DNA of 5,456 nt from Oscillospiraceae bacterium (lineage in GTDB: Bacteria > Bacillota > Clostridia > Oscillospirales > Ruminococcaceae), in contig JAFPXW010000010.1 of the NCBI GenBank assembly GCA_017394565.1, positions 1-5,456 on the forward strand, written 5' to 3'. Positions 1-5,456 of this stretch are shown one piece after another. The notes beneath the pieces were generated by a model. The model did not search any database, was not told where the DNA came from, and saw nothing but the letters and a program-made list of their open reading frames with translations. Numbering within the stretch: the first letter of the stretch is position 1; each line of letters begins with the position of its first letter. The position numbers were made by a program, and so were the translations under genes.

Positions 1-416
1 GAATTGGACAAATTCAGGCTTCGCAGCGTCGGGCGCATCGGGATACGGACGGCAGTTTCCGGATGCTTCACGAGCAGTTCCTCCGGAAGTCCTGCGTCCT
101 CTCGCCCGAACATGAGGTAAATATCCCCATCTTTCGGGTAATTCACATCACTGTGAGCCGCCCTTGCCTTCGTCGTGAAGAAATAGATCTGATCCTGCGC
201 ATGAGCCTCCATAAATGCGGAAATGCTAGAATATTCGACGATTTCCAGCTTATCCCAGTAGTCCAGTCCAGCGCGTTTGAGATTCTTGTCGGTGATCTCG
301 AACCCATACGGCCTGATGAGGTGCAGCACCGCACCCGTGACCGCGCAGGTACGCGAAATATTCCCTGTATTCTGCGGGATCTGAGGTTCTGCGAGGACGA
401 TGTGAAGCTTTGGCAT
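1..416 (-). CDS. trmL: tRNA (cytidine(34)-2'-O)-methyltransferase TrmL, 3' end cut by window
   Basis: SPOUT-class methyltransferase that uses S-adenosylmethionine to 2'-O-methylate the wobble nucleotide (C34, or cmnm5U34) of tRNA-Leu isoacceptors in the cytoplasm. I translated this frame by hand: 138 codons from ATG at 416 are visible. Family motifs seen are EPQIPQNTGNISRTCA (residues 10-25), HLIRPYGF (about 32-39), LKRAGLDYW (about 46-54), the cofactor-loop motif FGREDAGLP (103-111) and IPMRPTLRSLNLSN (125-138). These match the TrmL order, including the trefoil-knot segment with the SLNLSN signature. Family members are about 150-160 residues, so roughly 15-25 C-terminal residues lie beyond base 1. 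The start is supported by an AAAGGA box just upstream. The gene diverges from the small gene at 497. A general SpoU-family RNA methylase is the alternative, but the short length and motifs favour TrmL. Confidence 0.93.
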   Translation of the reverse strand, partial: MPKLHIVLAEPQIPQNTGNISRTCAVTGAVLHLIRPYGFEITDKNLKRAGLDYWDKLEIVEYSSISAFMEAHAQDQIYFFTTKARAAHSDVNYPKDGDIYLMFGREDAGLPEELLVKHPETAVRIPMRPTLRSLNLSN

Positions 417-466
417 AGAGATTTCCTTTCCGGCGGATACCTGAGTGATTTCTGGGGCATACTATG

Positions 467-484
467 TTTGCAGTTTACTGCAAA
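467..484. promoter_or_regulatory. Perfect 7-bp inverted repeat between divergent genes (possible operator or hairpin)
   Basis: TTTGCAG (467-473) and its exact reverse complement CTGCAAA (478-484) flank TTTA in the 80-bp gap between trmL and the small gene. The right arm runs into the AGGAGG site of the small gene. A weak -10-like TACTAT lies at 460-465, which would put the repeat over a rightward transcription start. No convincing -35 box was found. It could be a repressor operator or an RNA hairpin that hides the ribosome binding site. The symmetry is directly visible, but the role is inference. Confidence 0.4.
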
Positions 485-490
485 GGAGGT
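484..490 (+). promoter_or_regulatory. Strong ribosome binding site of the small gene
   Basis: AGGAGGT lies six bases before the ATG at 497. It is a near-perfect complement to the 3' end of 16S rRNA. It is the main evidence that the 57-codon frame is translated and not chance. Confidence 0.85.
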
Positions 491-496
491 TAGATT

Positions 497-670
497 ATGA
501 GTCTGAACGCGATGATCAAGGGCATTTCTGTCGGCGCATCTGTCGGAACTGCGTGCTTTATGCTGCTCAATTCCAAGGACAAGAAGAAGCGCTCCCTCAA
601 GCGCAAGGCTGGCAAGATGCTCAAGGCTGCCGGCGATGCACTCAACGACATGACCGACGTGCTGAAATAA
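497..670 (+). CDS. Small basic single-helix protein with glycine zipper, function unknown
   Basis: A 57-residue protein of unrecognised family. Residues 9-25 form a short hydrophobic stretch with Gly at 9, 13 and 17, a GxxxGxxxG glycine-zipper pattern typical of helix packing in membranes. Residues 27-43 follow with ten Lys/Arg, and residues 44-57 form a probable amphipathic helix with alternating acidic and hydrophobic residues. The layout (short N-terminal membrane helix, then a basic cytoplasmic helix) recalls YtxH-like small proteins of Firmicutes, but I cannot assign it to that family. An ideal AGGAGGT site six bases upstream and a hairpin just downstream support a real, singly transcribed gene. 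It diverges from trmL and converges with ruvX. Confidence is high that it is a gene and low for any role. Confidence 0.82.
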   Translation: MSLNAMIKGISVGASVGTACFMLLNSKDKKKRSLKRKAGKMLKAAGDALNDMTDVLK

Positions 671-679
671 ACACCAAAT

Positions 680-699
680 GCGGGGCAAAATCGCCCCGC
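680..699. terminator. Shared (bidirectional) hairpin terminator between small gene and ruvX
   Basis: GCGGGGC (680-686) pairs perfectly with GCCCCGC (693-699) around a six-base loop. A few further imperfect pairs are possible out to about 674-704. It lies 10 bases after the stop of the small plus-strand gene and 15 bases after the end of ruvX, in the gap where the two converge. T-rich tails follow on both strands (TTTACATATT on plus, TGTTTATTT on minus), but neither is a clean T-run, so efficiency is uncertain. Confidence 0.7.
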
Positions 700-713
700 T
701 TCGGTTTACATAT

Positions 714-1139
714 TCATGAATGTTGCGTGTTTTTTCGGTAGCCCAGATAGCTTTCTAGAATGATGACTGCCGCAACTGCATCAACGACCGCCTTGCGCTT
801 TTTGCCGCGCGTGTTGGTCGTGTTGAGGTAATTATGGGCGAGGACGGTCGTCGAACGCTCGTCCCACATCACGCATTCCAGTTCTGTCAGCTCATGCAGC
901 CGGTCGGCAAATGCCTTGCATTTCTCGGCTCTTTCGCCAACGGTATTGTTCATATTTTTCGGATATCCGACCACGATCAGTTCCGCTTTCTGCTCCTTCG
1001 CGGCGGCGGCAACTGCCTGCGCACAGCGTTCAAAGTGCTTCTCCTGCACCACGGTCAGCGGCGATGCGAGGAATTCCGCCTTGTCGCAGATCGCAAGCCC
1101 TGTTCGGGAATCTCCGAAATCTACAGCCATTATTTTCAT
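714..1139 (-). CDS. ruvX: RuvX/YqgF family RNase H-fold protein (putative pre-16S rRNA nuclease / Holliday junction resolvase)
   Basis: A 141-residue protein with the RNase H-like YqgF fold. Members are linked to 5' maturation of 16S rRNA and to Holliday-junction resolution; which applies here cannot be told from sequence. Visible motifs are VDFGDSRTG (residues 6-14, with Asp7 expected as a metal ligand), VVGYPKNMNNTVGERA (56-71), WDERSTT (92-98, Asp93/Glu94) and VVDAVAAVIILE (118-129, Asp120). All expected acidic catalytic positions are present and the length is normal. The frame is open further upstream, but the start was set at 1139 because MKIMAVDFG is the usual N-terminus and a GGTGA box overlapping the pyrD stop precedes it. 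The 7-nt gap after pyrD suggests co-transcription and translational coupling. It appears to be the last gene of the operon. Confidence 0.93.
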   Translation of the reverse strand: MKIMAVDFGDSRTGLAICDKAEFLASPLTVVQEKHFERCAQAVAAAAKEQKAELIVVGYPKNMNNTVGERAEKCKAFADRLHELTELECVMWDERSTTVLAHNYLNTTNTRGKKRKAVVDAVAAVIILESYLGYRKNTQHS

Positions 1140-1146
1140 GCGTCGA

Positions 1147-2058
1147 TCACCACGGCTGTACTGTGCCGACAATGTCGCGCACAGAAGAAATGCCCTGTTC
1201 ATCGAGGAAATCATTCATACCCTCGATGATCTTGATGGGCGCGAAAGGATCAGTAAAGCAAGCCATGCCGACCTGTACCGCAGACGCGCCGGCTTCCATC
1301 AGCTCGATGGCATCCTCGCCGGTCGTCACGCCGCCCATGCCGATGATCGGAATGTTGACCGCGTTTGCGACCTGCCATACCATGCGGACTGCGACCGGAA
1401 AAATTGCCGGGCCGGACAGACCGCCTACATTATTATGCAGGATCGGGCGGCGCTTGCGGATGTCGATGCGCATTCCGAGGAGCGTATTGATGAGCGAAAC
1501 AGCATCTGCGCCGGCAGCTTCGACCGCCTTTGCGATGTCCGTGATGCTCGTCACATTCGGAGAAAGCTTGACAACGAGGGGCTTTGTTGTCGCTTTGCGG
1601 ACAGCGGAGGTGACCTGCGCCGCCATGTCGCAGGAGGTACCGAAAGCCGCACCGCCCTGCTTGACGTTTGGGCAGGAGATGTTCAGCTCGATCATGTGAA
1701 CGTCGGTCTGCTCCAGTTTTGCCGCAACCTCCGCACATTCCTCCGCAGTGGCACCCGCGATGTTGGCAAGGATCACAGTGTCCTTTGTCAGCAGATTCGG
1801 AAGTTCCTTTTCAATGAAGGCGTCAATGCCGGGGTTCTGCAGGCCGACGGAATTCAGCATACCTGCCGGCGTTTCGGCGATTCTCGGTGCAATATTGCCG
1901 GTACGCTTTGCACCGGTCGTTCCCTTCGTCGCGATGCCGCCGAGTTTAGAAAGCGGATAGAATTCCTCATATTCCCTGCCGTATCCGAATACACCGGATG
2001 CCGGAATGATGGGGTTTTTGAACTCCACGCCGCAGATATTCACAGACAGATCAGCCAT
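1147..2058 (-). CDS. pyrD: Dihydroorotate dehydrogenase, class 1B catalytic subunit PyrD
   Basis: FMN-dependent catalytic subunit that oxidises dihydroorotate to orotate, the fourth step of UMP synthesis, passing electrons to PyrK and then NAD+. It has 303 residues in a TIM barrel, the usual length. Visible motifs are NPIIPASGVFGYG (15-27), ATKGTT (43-48, Lys45 at the FMN site), GMLNSVGLQNPG (66-77), ELNISCPNVK (124-133, with Cys129 as the class 1 catalytic base; class 2 enzymes use Ser), VVKLSPN (162-168), SLINTLLGM (188-196), GGLSGPAI (212-219) and the FMN phosphate-loop motif GMGGV (240-244). The frame also allows a GTG start at 2064. ATG at 2058 is preferred because AGGAGG at 2069-2074 is then properly spaced, while GTG would sit only 4 nt from it. 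The ATG overlaps the pyrK stop (TAATG), a translational-coupling arrangement. The adjacent pyrK confirms type 1B. Confidence 0.97.
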   Translation of the reverse strand: MADLSVNICGVEFKNPIIPASGVFGYGREYEEFYPLSKLGGIATKGTTGAKRTGNIAPRIAETPAGMLNSVGLQNPGIDAFIEKELPNLLTKDTVILANIAGATAEECAEVAAKLEQTDVHMIELNISCPNVKQGGAAFGTSCDMAAQVTSAVRKATTKPLVVKLSPNVTSITDIAKAVEAAGADAVSLINTLLGMRIDIRKRRPILHNNVGGLSGPAIFPVAVRMVWQVANAVNIPIIGMGGVTTGEDAIELMEAGASAVQVGMACFTDPFAPIKIIEGMNDFLDEQGISSVRDIVGTVQPW

Positions 2059-2831
2059 TACCACTGCACCTCCTCAGCCTTGAAAACCGGACCGTTCTTG
2101 CAGACGTGCAGGAACTGCTCCTCGCCGTTTTCGTTCTTCGTTTTGCAGGCGCATCCCAGACAGGCACCCACACCGCAGGCCATGCGCTCCTCCAGCGAAA
2201 TTTCACAATAGGTACCGGTTCGCAGGCAAACGTCCGCCACCGCCATCAGCATCGGCGTCGGGCCGCAGGCGTAGACTGCGTCAACACCCTCACTCAGCAG
2301 CTGCTCCAGCGGAGTCGTGACAAATCCCTTGACAGCGCCGGCACTGCCGTCCTCAGTACAGCAGATGGTCTGTGCGCCAAGGGCTTCCAGATCCTCCTGC
2401 AGGATCACCTGCGGGAAGCTGCGGAAACCGGAAATCGCCGTTGCCCTGCTGCCGTAGTACCTTGCAAGCGGAAGCATCGGAGGTACGCCGATTCCGCCGC
2501 CGACCAGAACAACGTGCTGTGCCTCCGGCATCAGCGTGAAGCCATGCCCCAGCGGTGCGATCATGTCCATATAGTCGCCTTGGTTCAGCCCAGCCAGCGC
2601 GTCCGTTCCCTTGCCGCGGATGGCAAAGACCAGACGCAGCGTGCCGGCTTCCGGATCAATGCCGGCAATGGAGATCGGTCTTCTCAGACCGTATCCCTTC
2701 GGCAGTATGTGTACAAACTGGCCTGCCTGTGCGATTTTTGCAACCTCCGGACACAGCAGTGTAAAGCTGAACGTATCCTGTGCAATGGCACTTTTTTCAA
2801 CGATAGGGTAGGAGCCCTGTGTGTATTTCAT
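2058..2831 (-). CDS. pyrK: Dihydroorotate dehydrogenase electron transfer subunit PyrK
   Basis: Iron-sulfur flavoprotein partner of PyrD in the class 1B heterotetramer; it carries electrons from the FMN of PyrD through [2Fe-2S] and FAD to NAD+. It has 257 residues, a normal length. The N-terminal FAD-binding barrel holds LRRPISIAGID (49-59). The NAD-binding part holds VGGGIGVPPM (110-119) and YACGPTPML (187-195). The C-terminal cluster domain has Cys219, Cys224, Cys227 and Cys244 in a C-x4-C-x2-C-x16-C pattern, plus an extra Cys229 and the flanking CKNGPVF (244-250). Start at 2831: GAGGA sits in the last codons of the preceding lipoprotein gene, whose TAA lies 3 nt upstream, so translation is probably coupled. 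The stop overlaps the pyrD ATG by one base. Confidence 0.97.
   Translation of the reverse strand: MKYTQGSYPIVEKSAIAQDTFSFTLLCPEVAKIAQAGQFVHILPKGYGLRRPISIAGIDPEAGTLRLVFAIRGKGTDALAGLNQGDYMDMIAPLGHGFTLMPEAQHVVLVGGGIGVPPMLPLARYYGSRATAISGFRSFPQVILQEDLEALGAQTICCTEDGSAGAVKGFVTTPLEQLLSEGVDAVYACGPTPMLMAVADVCLRTGTYCEISLEERMACGVGACLGCACKTKNENGEEQFLHVCKNGPVFKAEEVQW
2069..2074 (-). promoter_or_regulatory. Ribosome binding site that decides the pyrD start
   Basis: AGGAGG on the minus strand lies inside the last codons of pyrK. It is 10 nt from the ATG at 2058, or 8 nt if the following TG is counted as part of the pairing. It is only 4 nt from the upstream GTG at 2064, so ATG is the likelier start. Confidence 0.7.
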
Positions 2832-2834
2832 AGC

Positions 2835-3557
2835 TTAGTCCTCACTTTCCGAGCGTTCCGTGGAGAATTCCGGATCTATATCGCTGAGCGTGATGATCGT
2901 CGGCACACATTCCTTGGTGTAACAAGGGTACCATCTGCCGTCGATGCACAGCAGATAAACGATCTGTCCCTCCACCTGTTCGCCGCTTTCCTGGCCGACA
3001 AAATAGAACATCTCCCGGATCACACCGCGTGTAATGTCGAGATGCAGAGAATTCGCAAAGGAATTCACGACGGTGTCCTGCATGGTACGGCGCTTTCCAG
3101 GCTCGATCTTCCAGACCTCCCCTGCTGCACCGAATGCAGACTGCTGACTCTGGCAGGTGTTGAAATTTGCTGCAACAATATTCCGGAACACTTCAAAGTC
3201 AGTACGGGAAAGATAATTCTGGTAGTCAGTATCCTGCTTCAGGCCGAAATTGTTTTTCAGAAATTTTGACGGCACCTTGCCGGAAGCCTCGATCTCCGCC
3301 TCGGAGAACAATGCGCAGAACGCATCCACATCGCGTGCTTCGTAGGCGTCCAGATAAGCCTGATATGCCGTATCAGCATCAGAAAAGCCTGGCTCCGGCG
3401 CTTCGGTCGGCACAGTAAATGCCTGTGTTTCGGCAACCGTGGTAGTCGGTTCTGTCGATTCGGTCGGTACGGAAAAATCGGCCTTCGGGTGGCGTGAGCA
3501 TCCGCACAGCAGCACACCGAGGGCGAGCAGTCCGGCGATCATTTTCGGGTTTTTCAA
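2835..3557 (-). CDS. Predicted secreted lipoprotein with T/P/E-rich linker, function unknown
   Basis: A 240-residue protein, not assigned to a family. Residues 1-20 form a lipoprotein signal: basic MKNPK start, hydrophobic core MIAGLLALGVLL, then a lipobox-like L-C-G-C with Cys20 as the acylated residue, so it should be anchored on the outer face of the membrane. Residues 26-57 are a Thr/Pro/Glu-rich linker with two VPTE copies. The globular part (about 58-225) opens with an acidic helix at 62-90 (AYQAYLDAYEARDVDAF), resembling the first helix of NTF2/SnoaL-like domains; this is a weak resemblance only. The tail is SESED. Start chosen: TTG at 3557 with AGGAGG 8 nt upstream, which gives a proper signal peptide. 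The frame stays open upstream to 3809, but that part is only a shadow of the DUF4375 gene. It sits 3 nt before pyrK, probably translationally coupled. Confidence 0.85.
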   Translation of the reverse strand: MKNPKMIAGLLALGVLLCGCSRHPKADFSVPTESTEPTTTVAETQAFTVPTEAPEPGFSDADTAYQAYLDAYEARDVDAFCALFSEAEIEASGKVPSKFLKNNFGLKQDTDYQNYLSRTDFEVFRNIVAANFNTCQSQQSAFGAAGEVWKIEPGKRRTMQDTVVNSFANSLHLDITRGVIREMFYFVGQESGEQVEGQIVYLLCIDGRWYPCYTKECVPTIITLSDIDPEFSTERSESED

Positions 3558-3565
3558 GTTGTAAT

Positions 3566-3571
3566 CCTCCT
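3566..3571 (-). promoter_or_regulatory. Ribosome binding site for the TTG start of the lipoprotein
   Basis: AGGAGG on the minus strand lies 8 nt before TTG at 3557. The next in-frame ATG (3542) would be 23 nt away and would drop the basic residues of the signal peptide, so TTG is the best start. Confidence 0.8.
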
Positions 3572-3590
3572 GCTTTTCATCATGACATCC

Positions 3591-3617
3591 GCTGCACAGA
3601 GGTAGGAATTGTGCAGC
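3591..3617 (-). repeat. 8-bp inverted repeat (stem-loop) in the only loose operon gap
   Basis: GCTGCACA (3591-3598) and TGTGCAGC (3610-3617) are perfect reverse complements around an 11-nt loop. They lie in the 64-nt gap between the DUF4375 gene and the lipoprotein gene. On the minus-strand transcript no U-run follows, so it is not a standard intrinsic terminator. It could be an mRNA processing or stability hairpin, or affect the AGGAGG site about 20 nt downstream. The role is unproven. Confidence 0.5.
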
Positions 3618-3621
3618 AGAA

Positions 3622-4152
3622 TTATCCGCGGAGCATCGTTTCCGGCATCCGAACCTGCCCGTCAAAGACAAATTCCTCCGGATGTGCTGCCGCATATTGC
3701 ACGATCGCGCCGTCGATATCCTCGTCGCAATCATAGTAGGCGCTGTCATTCGCGTCAAAACCAAGTTCCTCATGCGCATCCAGATGCGCATTCCGTGCAG
3801 AACGTTCAAACGGAACGTCGCTTCCCCACTGCGCCAGCACGTCCTCCAGAATGAGCGCCAGACGATTCAGGCCGAACAGCCGGAATCCATTCAATGCATC
3901 CTCCCAGACGATGCCGGTCGAATTGGAAAAGAACTGGTAAAAACCGCCGTTATTGACCTCCGCATCCAGCCACAGCACGGCAAGTGCCGCACGCTGTGCC
4001 GGTGTGAAGGGTTCCAGGTCCGCGTCATAACGCGCTTTTCCGTCGTAAATGCTCACGCTCCACCACAGCGGACTCACAAGCTCCATCGCGTCGTAATAGC
4101 CGGCAGTGATGTCCTTCCTGGTGAGCGTGATATGCTGATCCTTATAATTCAT
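3622..4152 (-). CDS. DUF4375 / DMP19-like acidic protein
   Basis: A 176-residue cytoplasmic protein; no signal peptide or membrane segment is seen. The central AEVNNGGFYQFFSNSTG (residues 64-80) matches the hallmark E-x-x-NGGF-x-QFF-x-N pattern I associate with the DUF4375 (DMP19-like) family. The Neisseria member DMP19 has been described as a DNA-mimic protein; whether that applies here is unknown. By count it has about 30 Asp/Glu against 12 Lys/Arg, with a dense acidic patch DCDEDID at 141-147, which would suit a mimic but is not proof. Start: ATG at 4152, with GAGGG 6 nt upstream overlapping the end of carB. It begins 8 nt after the carB stop, so it is probably co-transcribed with carB. 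No link to pyrimidine synthesis is apparent. Confidence 0.85.
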   Translation of the reverse strand: MNYKDQHITLTRKDITAGYYDAMELVSPLWWSVSIYDGKARYDADLEPFTPAQRAALAVLWLDAEVNNGGFYQFFSNSTGIVWEDALNGFRLFGLNRLALILEDVLAQWGSDVPFERSARNAHLDAHEELGFDANDSAYYDCDEDIDGAIVQYAAAHPEEFVFDGQVRMPETMLRG

Positions 4153-4160
4153 GGGATCCC

Positions 4161-5456
4161 TCAGATCTTGGTGATATCCACCAGCTCCACGTCATCCATG
4201 GATCTGCCGGAGAGCAGAACATTGGCCAGTGCGTTCGCGGTGTCGACCGCAGTGAGCGAGCAGATGGAACGTTCGATGGACTTACGGCGCATCTTTACAG
4301 AATCACGCGCCGGCATTCTGCCCTTGGCGGAGGTCGAGATCATGTAGTGGATCTTGCCGCTTTCGAGCAGGTCGATGGTATTCGGGCTGCCTTCGGAGAT
4401 CTTGCGGACGGTATTGGTCGCGATCATGTTGCGGTTGAGGTAGCTTGCGGTACCGCTGGTCGCGTACAGGTCAAATCCCATACGGGAGAATTTATCCGCA
4501 ATATCGACAATTTCTCGCTTTTCGGAGTCTCGTACCGAAATCAGGACACCGCCCTCTCGTTTCAGGTCATAACCAGCCGCAACAAGTCCCTTCAGGAGGG
4601 CATCCTCGAAGCTGTGACCGATGCCCAGGCATTCGCCGGTAGACTTCATCTCCGGGCCAAGCATCGTGTCCACATCCTGCAGCTTCTCAAAGCTGAACAC
4701 CGGAACCTTGACAGCCACATAGTCACCCTCCGGATACAGACCGGACTCGTAGCCAAGCTCCTTCAAGGTCGCACCAAACATGATTTTCGTCGCAATATCG
4801 ACCATCGGGATGCCGGTAACCTTGGAGATATACGGAACGGTTCTCGACGAACGCGGGTTCACTTCGATGACGTAGACTTCCCCGCGGTACACAACGTACT
4901 GGATATTCACCAGACCGATGACATTCAGTGCAAGGGACAGGCGGCGTGTGTATTCGATGATGGTCTCGCGGACTTTCTTCGAGAGATTCTGCGCCGGATA
5001 GATCGAGATCGAGTCACCGGAGTGAACACCTGCACGTTCGATATGCTCCATGATGCCGGGGATCAGGAAGTCCTTGCCGTCGCAGATCGCATCGACCTCG
5101 ACTTCCGTACCCATCATGTACTTGTCGATGAGGACAGGGTTTTCGATCATGTGGGAGGTGATGATGTCCATGTACTCGACCACATCCTGATCGGAGTGCG
5201 CAATGATCATGTTCTGACCGCCGAGGACGTAGGAAGGGCGCAGCAGCACCGGATAGCCAAGCTTGTCTGCTACCTTGACAGCCTCCTGTGTGGTCATGAC
5301 CGTGTAGCCCTGCGGACGCGGAATACCGCACTGCTCGAGCAGCTCGTCAAAGCGCTCTCTGTCCTCTGCGGCATCAATATTATCTGCCGATGTGCCGAGG
5401 ATATTCACGCCGGAATCCGCCAGATGGCGTGTCAGCTTGATCGCCGTCTGACCGCC
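4161..5456 (-). CDS. carB: Carbamoyl-phosphate synthase large subunit CarB, 5' part cut by window
   Basis: Makes carbamoyl phosphate from bicarbonate, two ATP and ammonia delivered by the CarA glutaminase; it feeds pyrimidine and arginine synthesis. The frame is open to the window edge, giving the C-terminal 431 residues of a protein that is normally about 1,060-1,070. The fragment opens at GGQTAIKL, then GTSADNIDAAEDRERF (about 21-36). The second ATP-grasp domain (carbamate phosphorylation) follows, with LRPSYVLGG (72-80), HSGDSISIYPAQ (145-156) and IEVNPRSSRT (197-206, holding the Glu and Asn metal ligands). From about 302 comes the MGS-like allosteric domain with YATSGTASYL and ISTSAKG. 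Both domains look intact. The apparent start at 5408 is an internal GTG, not a true start. Pyrimidine-pathway specificity is inferred from pyrK and pyrD downstream. Confidence 0.97.
   Translation of the reverse strand, partial: GGQTAIKLTRHLADSGVNILGTSADNIDAAEDRERFDELLEQCGIPRPQGYTVMTTQEAVKVADKLGYPVLLRPSYVLGGQNMIIAHSDQDVVEYMDIITSHMIENPVLIDKYMMGTEVEVDAICDGKDFLIPGIMEHIERAGVHSGDSISIYPAQNLSKKVRETIIEYTRRLSLALNVIGLVNIQYVVYRGEVYVIEVNPRSSRTVPYISKVTGIPMVDIATKIMFGATLKELGYESGLYPEGDYVAVKVPVFSFEKLQDVDTMLGPEMKSTGECLGIGHSFEDALLKGLVAAGYDLKREGGVLISVRDSEKREIVDIADKFSRMGFDLYATSGTASYLNRNMIATNTVRKISEGSPNTIDLLESGKIHYMISTSAKGRMPARDSVKMRRKSIERSICSLTAVDTANALANVLLSGRSMDDVELVDITKI

Noticed and set aside
143..688. Minus-strand open frame of 181 codons across the trmL/small-gene region
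   Set aside because: It runs out of frame through trmL and antisense to the small gene. The TrmL motifs are in another frame.
712..721. Palindrome ATTCATGAAT at the end of ruvX
   Set aside because: A 10-bp AT-rich palindrome overlapping a stop codon is expected by chance, and no promoter or partner site lies near.
1140..1214. Upstream extension of ruvX by 25 codons
   Set aside because: The extension lies inside the pyrD coding region, does not resemble the family N-terminus, and the start at 1139 has the expected MKIMAVDFG sequence.
916..2211. Long plus-strand open frame (431 codons) antisense to ruvX, pyrD and the pyrK end
   Set aside because: Its translation is low-complexity, rich in Arg/Cys/His with no recognisable domain, and it lies fully opposite well-supported genes. 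It is a codon-bias shadow.
2106..3269. Plus-strand open frame (387 codons) antisense to pyrK and the lipoprotein gene
   Set aside because: No motif or plausible protein composition, and it overlaps two real genes on the other strand.
3558..3809. Upstream extension of the lipoprotein frame to 3809
   Set aside because: This part overlaps the DUF4375 coding sequence in another frame, and its translation is a Met/Arg-rich shadow with no signal peptide.

Overview
The window most likely comes from a Gram-positive anaerobe of the class Clostridia, probably a Ruminococcus-like member of the Oscillospiraceae. This is an inference, not a database match. It rests on four things: strong AGGAGG-type ribosome binding sites, a class 1B PyrK/PyrD dihydroorotate dehydrogenase, a lipoprotein with a Thr/Pro/Glu-rich linker, and a moderately high GC content judged by eye. 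No mobile element, CRISPR array, tRNA or rRNA was seen. The content is mostly chromosomal housekeeping.

Most of the window (714-5456) is one tightly packed minus-strand gene series that looks like an operon. In transcription order it runs: the 3' part of carB (large subunit of carbamoyl-phosphate synthase, cut by the window end), a DUF4375/DMP19-like acidic protein, a predicted lipoprotein starting at TTG, pyrK, pyrD, and ruvX (yqgF). CarB, PyrK and PyrD belong to de novo UMP synthesis. CarB makes carbamoyl phosphate, and PyrD with PyrK oxidises dihydroorotate to orotate with NAD+. The DUF4375 and lipoprotein genes have no evident pyrimidine role yet sit between carB and pyrK. RuvX, a RNase H-fold protein tied to rRNA processing or recombination, follows pyrD after 7 nt. 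All junctions are tight (1-nt overlap to 8 nt) except DUF4375/lipoprotein, which has a 64-nt gap holding an 8-bp inverted repeat.

The left end has two divergent genes. trmL (tRNA 2'-O-methyltransferase) reads leftward and is cut by the window start. A small 57-codon gene reads rightward and encodes a one-helix, very basic protein. The 80 bp between them carries a perfect 7-bp inverted repeat next to the small gene's ribosome binding site. The small gene and ruvX converge on a GC-rich hairpin at 680-699 that probably serves as a shared terminator.

The points most worth a second look are the two unrelated genes inside the pyr series, the undescribed small glycine-zipper protein with its possible operator, and the hairpin at the only loose operon junction. 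No clearly novel multi-gene system is evident.
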